A stretch of DNA of 64,000 bases, taken from the NCBI RefSeq assembly GCF_041770905.1, contig NZ_JBEUWX010000002.1, positions 1,674,001-1,738,000 of the forward strand. Reading direction: 5' to 3'. Shown here in pieces: positions 58,867 to 64,000 of the stretch. Position numbers and translations under genes: made by a program. Source of the DNA: Propionivibrio hellwigii (GTDB lineage: Bacteria; Pseudomonadota; Gammaproteobacteria; Burkholderiales; Rhodocyclaceae). Position 1 is the first letter of the stretch. Every line of letters starts with the position of its first letter. The notes under the pieces were generated by a model. That model saw nothing but the letters and a program-made list of their open reading frames with translations. It did no database searches and was not told where the DNA came from.

Positions 58867-59439
58867 TCAGCTGAAAAGCTGCTTGAGATCGACATCCGAT
58901 TTCTCGGCACCGGAAAACTCGAGCAGCGGCTTGGCGGTAAAGCCGAACATTCCGGCAAGCAGCACCTCGGGAAACTGTTCAATGCGCACGTTGTTGAGGT
59001 TGACCGACTCGTTATACAGCTCGCGGCGGTCGGCAATTGCATTTTCCAGGCTGCTGATACGTTGCTGCAACTGCATGAAATTCTCGTTCGACCGCAGTTC
59101 CGGATACGCCTCGGCCACCGCGAACAGTCGTCCCAAACCGCTGCGCAATGCATGTTCCGCACCGCCCAGCGCCGCAATATCCTGCGCCTGGCGCGCTTCC
59201 TGCACCTGCGAACGCGCCGTAATCACACGCTGCAAGGTCTCCTGCTCAAACTGTTTGTATTGTTTGCAGGTTTCGACGAGCTTGGGCAGCTCATCATGGC
59301 GCTGCTTGAGCAGGATATCGATGTTCGCCCAGGCTTTATCGACGTTATGTTTGAGCGAAACCAGCCCGTTGTAAAGCTGAACGGCGTAAATGACGACCAC
59401 GGCCAGCAGGCCAAGCATCATCAGACTCATCACTTCCAT
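58867..59439 (-). CDS. LemA family protein
   Basis: A 190-residue protein with an N-terminal membrane anchor (SLMMLGLLAVVVIYAVQLYN) and long helices: LVSLKHNVDKAWANIDILLK, QRHDELPKLVETCKQYKQFE, ISSLENAIADRRELYNESVN. All are LemA hallmarks. ATG 59439 has AGGAG 7 bases upstream. LemA proteins are widespread with unclear roles; linked with the GIDE gene 147 bp downstream. Confidence 0.92.
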   Translation of the reverse strand: MEVMSLMMLGLLAVVVIYAVQLYNGLVSLKHNVDKAWANIDILLKQRHDELPKLVETCKQYKQFEQETLQRVITARSQVQEARQAQDIAALGGAEHALRSGLGRLFAVAEAYPELRSNENFMQLQQRISSLENAIADRRELYNESVNLNNVRIEQFPEVLLAGMFGFTAKPLLEFSGAEKSDVDLKQLFS

Positions 59440-59527
59440 CGTCAATCTCCTAAGAATCTTCTAAAAATCCCAGCAACGCCAAACAGAGAAAACCGGACAG
59501 ATTTACCAACAATGCGCCGACCCCTCA

Positions 59528-59914
59528 TCATTTGCCCGCTCGTTCAAGCAATGCTTTCAGATTAGCCAAGGGCTGCGAGGTCGCCGGCCGGGCAGGCGCC
59601 TTGCCATCAACCGCGCTGCCCGGCCCTGCGCTCGCCGCCGCATCCAGCTCGCGCGCGTGCTCATTTTCGTGACAATAGATGCACAGCAGCTCCCAGTTGC
59701 TGCCATCCTTGGGGTTGTTGTGATGGTTGTGATCGCGGTGATGCACGGTCAATTGCTGGACGTTGGCATGGGTGAATTCGCGCGCACAACGGCCGCACAC
59801 CCAGGGAAAAAGTTTCAATGCCTGTTCGCGGTAGCCCATTTCGCGCTGCTGCCGGCGCTGAACAGCTTCGACGACCATCCGGTCGGCATGTGCCCGCTTG
59901 GCCGAATCTGTCAT
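59528..59914 (-). CDS. yajD: YajD family HNH nuclease
   Basis: 128 residues. It starts TDSAKRAHADRMVVEAVQRR; zinc ligands in VCGRCAREF and the HNH core QQLTVHHRDHNHHNNPKDGS with LLCIYCHENEH match YajD-type HNH endonucleases. The extra C-terminal 35 residues are Ala/Pro-rich. The open frame to 60142 is not used since MTDSAKR is the family start. Biological role unknown. Confidence 0.88.
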   Translation of the reverse strand: MTDSAKRAHADRMVVEAVQRRQQREMGYREQALKLFPWVCGRCAREFTHANVQQLTVHHRDHNHHNNPKDGSNWELLCIYCHENEHARELDAAASAGPGSAVDGKAPARPATSQPLANLKALLERAGK

Positions 59915-60154
59915 CTCCACCCTTTCGTTATCCTGTACATACGCGCTCCCGCATCCGGTCTTCCAGCGATGGATTATAGCCAAAACCGCTGCCCGCAAAC
60001 CCACGTCGCACGGGCGTTTAGCCGAATTCCGGAACACACCATTACACGGTGCGCCCTCATGCCACACCCCACACACAAAGCGCCGTGGCAAGGACGAGAG
60101 TACAATTAGGTCTGCTGTTTTCCCGTTTTTCTTTTCCTTCAAGGGAGTCGGTCA

Positions 60155-60376
60155 ATGAATACTAGCACACCACTTTCCGACGCCGAACGTCAACGCCTAA
60201 TCGGTGTTGAACCGCCTTGTATCGGTATGTGCTCGATCGATCCGGAAACCCAGATTTGCGGCGGTTGCTACCGCCATATGGATGAGATCGTTTCCTGGGC
60301 GCTAATGACGCCCGCCGAGCGCGAACGCGCCATGGAAAACATCCGCCAGCGCCGTCAGGCAGCCGGCCGCGCCTAA
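60155..60376 (+). CDS. DUF1289 (Fe-S-like Cys) small protein
   Basis: 73 residues with GVEPPCIGMCSIDPETQICG then GCYRHMDEIVSWALMTPAER: the C-x3-C...C-x2-C pattern and W-x3-T-P-x-E-R tail of DUF1289. Thought to bind a metal or cluster; no function is established. GGGAG precedes the ATG by 7 bases. After it, CGCCGGA/TCCGGCG (60419-60439) forms a hairpin before the TRAP genes. Confidence 0.85.
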   Translation: MNTSTPLSDAERQRLIGVEPPCIGMCSIDPETQICGGCYRHMDEIVSWALMTPAERERAMENIRQRRQAAGRA

Positions 60377-60476
60377 AGCGGCATCTGAACGGATCGACGA
60401 TCAAACCGGGCTGGTGATCGCCGGACGGCTTATCCGGCGGCGCCAACCCTGGATTTAGAAACGAAGCCGTACAGCG

Positions 60477-61811
60477 CTAGAAATAATTGAGCAGTGACGG
60501 CGGCGGCACTCTCGGCACATAGCCGGCAATCCATTTAAGCGGGGTCAGGATCGTTTCGGGGATCAGGGTCATCACCAGCAGCAGGATGCACTGCGCCGTG
60601 AAATAGGGCATCACCGGCATCAATATTTCCTCCATCCTGACCCGCCCTGCGGCGCAGGCGACATTGAGCACCGGCCCCACTGGTGGCGTCAGCAGGCCGA
60701 GTACATTGACCAGGGTGAAAATGATCCCGAAGTAAACCGGATCAATGCCTGCCGCCTTGAGCAGCGGCAAGAAAATGGGCGTCAGAATAAGAATCGTCGG
60801 CACCACGTCCATGGCCGTACCCACCAGCAGTACGACGACCATCAGCGTGAAGTTGAGCAGTAGCGGGCGGTCGACTAGCCCATCAAGCAGCGCGGTGATG
60901 AGCTGCGGCATACGGGCGATCGTCATGATGTAGCCGGCTACCTGCGCGGCAGCCGCGAGAAACATGACGACGCTGGATGTCTTTGCCGCATTGGTGAGCG
61001 CCTTGAACATATCCTTGAGCGTCAGCTCGCGGTAGACGAAAACACCGATGAGCAGCGCATAAACCACGGCGATCACGCCGGCCTCCGTAGCGGTAAAGAC
61101 GCCGCCGCGCAGCCCGACGATGATAATCACCGGCAGCAGCAGCGCCCACAGGCCGCTCATGAAGATGCGCAGCATTTCCTTCGGCGTCGGCCGCTGCATG
61201 TGCGACGTGATGCCTTCCTTGCGGGCGATGAAAAACCAGGCCAGGCCCATGATCAGCGTCAGATAGACCGCCGGCGCAATACCGCCGAGGAACAGGGACT
61301 TGATCGATACGCCGGCGGCGACGCCATAAACGATCATCGGCACCGAAGGCGGCATGATCGGCGCCACCATGTTGCCGGCGGCGACCAGACCGGCGGCCTT
61401 GGCGCGGCTATAGCCAGAATCGGCCATCATGGGGATGAGGATAGCCCCGAGCGCCGCCGTACTGGCGACGGCCGAACCAACCAGGCTGGCGAAAATCAGG
61501 CAGGCGAGGATGGTGACGTAGCCCAGCCCGCCGCGCATACCACCGACGAAAATATTGCAGAAATCGATGATGCGACGGGTCAGCCCGCCCCGGTTCATCA
61601 ATTCGCCGGCAATGATGAAGAACGGCAGCGCCATCATGGTCACGCTGTCGACGCCGCGCATAAGCTGCGCCGCAATAATCTGCGGATTGGTCGCGCTGCC
61701 GCCCATGTGCAGCGCTGTAGCAACGGAACCGAGCAGCAGGGAAAACGCAATGGGCATGCCCAGCATCATGGCGCCGCACAGATAAACGAGGAACAAAACG
61801 ATCAGGGTCAT
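60477..61811 (-). CDS. dctM: TRAP transporter large permease (DctM family)
   Basis: A 444-residue membrane protein with 11-12 hydrophobic segments. MTLIVLFLVYLCGAMMLGMP, FFIIAGELMNRGGLTRRIID, LVGSAVASTAALGAILIPMM and LILTPIFLPLLKAAGIDPVY are DctM landmarks. It is the ion-coupled transport subunit, using the substrate captured by DctP. 15 bp downstream of the small permease gene. Confidence 0.93.
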   Translation of the reverse strand: MTLIVLFLVYLCGAMMLGMPIAFSLLLGSVATALHMGGSATNPQIIAAQLMRGVDSVTMMALPFFIIAGELMNRGGLTRRIIDFCNIFVGGMRGGLGYVTILACLIFASLVGSAVASTAALGAILIPMMADSGYSRAKAAGLVAAGNMVAPIMPPSVPMIVYGVAAGVSIKSLFLGGIAPAVYLTLIMGLAWFFIARKEGITSHMQRPTPKEMLRIFMSGLWALLLPVIIIVGLRGGVFTATEAGVIAVVYALLIGVFVYRELTLKDMFKALTNAAKTSSVVMFLAAAAQVAGYIMTIARMPQLITALLDGLVDRPLLLNFTLMVVVLLVGTAMDVVPTILILTPIFLPLLKAAGIDPVYFGIIFTLVNVLGLLTPPVGPVLNVACAAGRVRMEEILMPVMPYFTAQCILLLVMTLIPETILTPLKWIAGYVPRVPPPSLLNYF

Positions 61812-61826
61812 GGCGTTCTCCAGTCC

Positions 61827-62351
61827 TTATTGCATGGCGTCTTGTTCGGGTTCATGACGCACCGAGAGCAATTCACCGACCGGTCGCTTGAGCACGACCA
61901 GCCGGTAGAGATTCGCCAAGGCAATGACGATGATCGAAACGCCGGTGACGAGGCCGACGGCATACACCAGATAAATGGGGAATTGTGTCGCCACCCAACG
62001 ATCTCCCAGGTTTTGCATGACGAGTTGCCAGCTACCGCGGATCAGGACAACCATCATCCAGATGATGCCGACCTGCACCAGAAAATAAATAGCCTTTTGC
62101 CAAATATCGGGGATGCGTGAAAGCACGCTATCGATGATGAGATGCTGGTTTTCGCGCATGGCGCCAATGGCGCCCAGATAAACCAGATAAATGAAACAGA
62201 GGCGGGCGATTTCTTCCGACCACTCGAAGCCGGTCGAAAAAACATAACGCAGCACCACATTGGTAAAAACCAAAACGATCATCACCGCCAGAAAGAAGGC
62301 CATCAGCGCTTCTATGCTGCGGAAGAGCAGGTTGAGGTTAAGTCGGTTCAT
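61827..62351 (-). CDS. dctQ: TRAP transporter small permease (DctQ family)
   Basis: 174 residues with four membrane segments (ALMAFFLAVMIVLVFTNVVL, RLCFIYLVYLGAIGAMRENQ, AIYFLVQVGIIWMMVVLIRG, YLVYAVGLVTGVSIIVIALA). EWSEEIARLCFIYLVYLGA is the DctQ signature. ATG 62351 has GAGG 7 bases upstream and is preferred to the GTG one codon before. Works with DctM. Confidence 0.92.
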   Translation of the reverse strand: MNRLNLNLLFRSIEALMAFFLAVMIVLVFTNVVLRYVFSTGFEWSEEIARLCFIYLVYLGAIGAMRENQHLIIDSVLSRIPDIWQKAIYFLVQVGIIWMMVVLIRGSWQLVMQNLGDRWVATQFPIYLVYAVGLVTGVSIIVIALANLYRLVVLKRPVGELLSVRHEPEQDAMQ

Positions 62352-62410
62352 CACAATCCTCGCGGCAGTAGGGGTCGGGCCTGGTAGGGCCTGTGGCCCC
62401 GACGGGATGA

Positions 62411-62448
62411 AAAACCCTCATGGCGCCGCCATAAGGCCATGAGGGTTT
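62411..62448 (-). terminator. Hairpin between dctP and dctQM
   Basis: On the minus strand AAACCCTCATGG pairs perfectly over 12 bp with CCATGAGGGTTT, 13-base loop, followed by two more T. It lies 43 bases after the dctP stop and before dctQ. It can act as a partial terminator, giving more DctP than permease, or as an RNA-stabilising hairpin. Confidence 0.7.
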
Positions 62449-62491
62449 GCGGATGGGCTTTTCCGGCTGCGCCCGGCGACCAGGCGGCTTT

Positions 62492-63478
62492 TTATTGCAC
62501 CGCCCGAATCTTGTCGGTCAGCGGCTTCGCCCAGGCATGATCGGCATACAACTTGTCGGTCAGCGGCTTGAGCATTTCAATGATTTTCTGCCGGTCAGCA
62601 TCCGTCACGGAAGTCACCGTCACGCCCTTGCTCTTGAGGAACTGGCGATCCTTGTCGACGCTGGCAAGATAGTTATCCCACGCGGTTACGGCGGTTGCCT
62701 TGGCGGCCTCGCGCACGACCTTCTGATGCTCCGGGCTGAGCTTGTCGAAGAACGGTGCGCTGACGATCACTTCCAGCGTGGCGATGATGTGGTTGGTTTC
62801 GTAAAGATACTTCTGCACTTCGTAGAAGGCCTCGCTGATAACCGTCACCATGCCGTTATCCTGGCCGTCGACGACGCCGGTTTCCAGCGCGCTGAACAGG
62901 TCGCCCAGCGGAATGACCTGGGCGCTGGCGCCCAGATTCTTGGCGATACCGACGTGGATCGGGTTGGATGGCATACGGAATTTCTGGCCTTTGAAATCGG
63001 CCACCGAAGTAAGTTTTTTATTGCTGGTAAAGGTGCGCGCGCTGTTCGGCCCCCAGCTCAGCAGATGAACGGCGGGAAATTTCTTATGGAAATCTGCACT
63101 CAGTTCATCGGCGATCGGGCCGGTCCAGACTTTTTTCGCATGATTCAGGTCGCGATACAGGAACGGCCAGTCGGTAATCAACATGGTCGGGTATTCCTGA
63201 TTCATGTTCGAGCCGATGACGGCCACTTCGATGGTGCCGTTGCGTACGCCGTTCCAGAGGTCGGCCTCGTTGCCCAGCGTGCCGGAATGATAAATATCGA
63301 CCTTGATGGCGCCGTTTGTCCCTTTCTCGATCTGCGGCTTGAATACGGTATCCAGCGCCGCCGCCATCGGGTGCGTATTCCCCCAGTTGTCGCCGACTTT
63401 AATGGTCACCGGCGCGGCAAACACGCTGCTTGCAGCCGCCAGCGCCAGGCACGTCATCAGAATTTTCTTCAGCTTCAT
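62492..63478 (-). CDS. dctP: TRAP transporter solute-binding protein (DctP family)
   Basis: A 328-residue periplasmic receptor. Signal peptide KKILMTCLALAAASSVFA-AP. The body has TIKVGDNWGNTHPMAAALDT, ITDWPFLYRDLNHAKKVWTG, FRMPSNPIHVGIAKNLGA with the conserved Arg that binds the substrate carboxylate, and FSALETGVVDGQDNGMVTVI. ATG 63478 has GAGAGGAAA upstream. The ligand is likely a C4-dicarboxylate or other organic acid, not determinable here. Confidence 0.93.
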   Translation of the reverse strand: MKLKKILMTCLALAAASSVFAAPVTIKVGDNWGNTHPMAAALDTVFKPQIEKGTNGAIKVDIYHSGTLGNEADLWNGVRNGTIEVAVIGSNMNQEYPTMLITDWPFLYRDLNHAKKVWTGPIADELSADFHKKFPAVHLLSWGPNSARTFTSNKKLTSVADFKGQKFRMPSNPIHVGIAKNLGASAQVIPLGDLFSALETGVVDGQDNGMVTVISEAFYEVQKYLYETNHIIATLEVIVSAPFFDKLSPEHQKVVREAAKATAVTAWDNYLASVDKDRQFLKSKGVTVTSVTDADRQKIIEMLKPLTDKLYADHAWAKPLTDKIRAVQ

Positions 63479-64000
63479 CGAAGTTTCCTCTCTTGTTTGA
63501 AAATGCAAGAATATCCGCCGCCCGCTGGCGACCTTGAAAAGCCGACGAACACTGCGGTCCGGAGCGCTTTCTTTCACGGCGGCAACCAACACCGACGCTC
63601 AGCCGTTTTCCACCAACGTTTCCGCACCTGTCGAGCCGACGACACCAGCCCGACTTTTGTGTTTATCGTGTCAGGATTCTAAAGGGTTTTTTCAACCAAT
63701 CGTGACAGATTCACAAATATTATCCATTTTAGGCTCGCTTCGCCCGGCGTAGAGGCCGGCGCAGCGGACAATTTTGCGCCGCGCGCTGCTTTTGGCTTGG
63801 TCGGCGAACTTCCGCAACCCGCAGCCCTGAAGCCCGCGTATTTAGGGCATCTCCAAAGGGGGCGCCCTGAACCCCTTATAAACAGGGCATCTCAGGGGGA
63901 GGTGCCCGGAGATGCCCTATCCACGAGGGTTTCCGGGCACCTGCCCGGAAACGCCCTATTGGCGCGGGCTCCAGAGGCGCCTATCAGAGAGGTCTATCAT
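63479..64000. repeat. Upstream region of dctP with repeat cluster at the window end
   Basis: No gene is supported. 63826-63990 holds at least five short-family units: GCCCGCGTATTTAGGGC, CCCTTATAAACAGGGC, GCCCTATCCACGAGGG and GCCCTATTGGCGCGGGCT, separated by links such as CATCTCCAAAGGGGGC. The dctP promoter must lie in 63480-63800 but no clear pair of boxes was found. Confidence 0.6.

Overview
The window looks like a chromosomal segment of a betaproteobacterium, most likely of the order Rhodocyclales. The basis is high-GC coding sequence, the ahcY / PF04020 membrane protein / metF set behind an S-adenosylhomocysteine (SAH) riboswitch, the xerC-DUF484 pair, the argS-SPOR-dsbA-SDR string, and both oxygen-dependent (ubiB) and oxygen-independent (ubiU, ubiV, ubiT) ubiquinone genes, which suits a facultative anaerobe. 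No tRNA, rRNA or CRISPR array was seen.

Layout. 1-3.0 kb: a STAS-domain protein cut by the window edge, xerC and a DUF484 gene. 3.1-23.6 kb: an envelope cluster bracketed by two LpxL-family acyltransferases. It holds msbA, glycosyltransferases of families GT2, GT4 and GT9, a polysaccharide deacetylase, an O-antigen ligase-like gene, and two nucleotide-sugar pairs: wbpO/wbpP-like for UDP-HexNAcA, and ugd plus UDP-glucuronate epimerase for UDP-GlcA/GalA. 23.8-28.4 kb: the methyl cycle (metK, ahcY, metF), with a structured metK leader and the SAH riboswitch. 28.4-36.4 kb: an accessory region with an AT-rich orphan gene, a helicase remnant, a rhomboid-TPR gene facing a membrane-TPR gene, a duplicated 3' end of metF, an IS1380-family element and an IS5-family element that splits a small exported-protein gene. 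36.4-40.5 kb: an aldo/keto reductase, mutY and a malate/lactate dehydrogenase-family gene.

40.7-42.9 kb: an AT-rich four-gene module of a degenerate receiver/winged-helix protein, a small Ras-like GTPase and two Roadblock/LC7 proteins, which resembles the conservons of actinobacteria. 43.5-49.4 kb: rep/uvrD helicase, ubiB, a repeat-filled stretch, a glycine-zipper lipoprotein and a Tyr/Pro-rich secreted protein. 49.9-56.6 kb: argS, SPOR protein, dsbA, SDR, ubiU, ubiV, ubiT. 56.7-57.6 kb: an AT-rich pair encoding a Tai4/Rap1a-like immunity protein and a Tae4-like peptidoglycan amidase effector, with no other type VI secretion genes in view. 57.8-63.5 kb: GIDE/EF-hand protein, LemA, YajD, a DUF1289 protein and a dctPQM TRAP transporter.

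Intergenic DNA carries at least two dispersed repeat families. One is a MITE-like imperfect palindrome of about 65-110 bp with AGCGGCTT-type ends. The other consists of clustered short units of the form GCCC-(AT-rich)-GGGC. They fill most of the long gene-free stretches.
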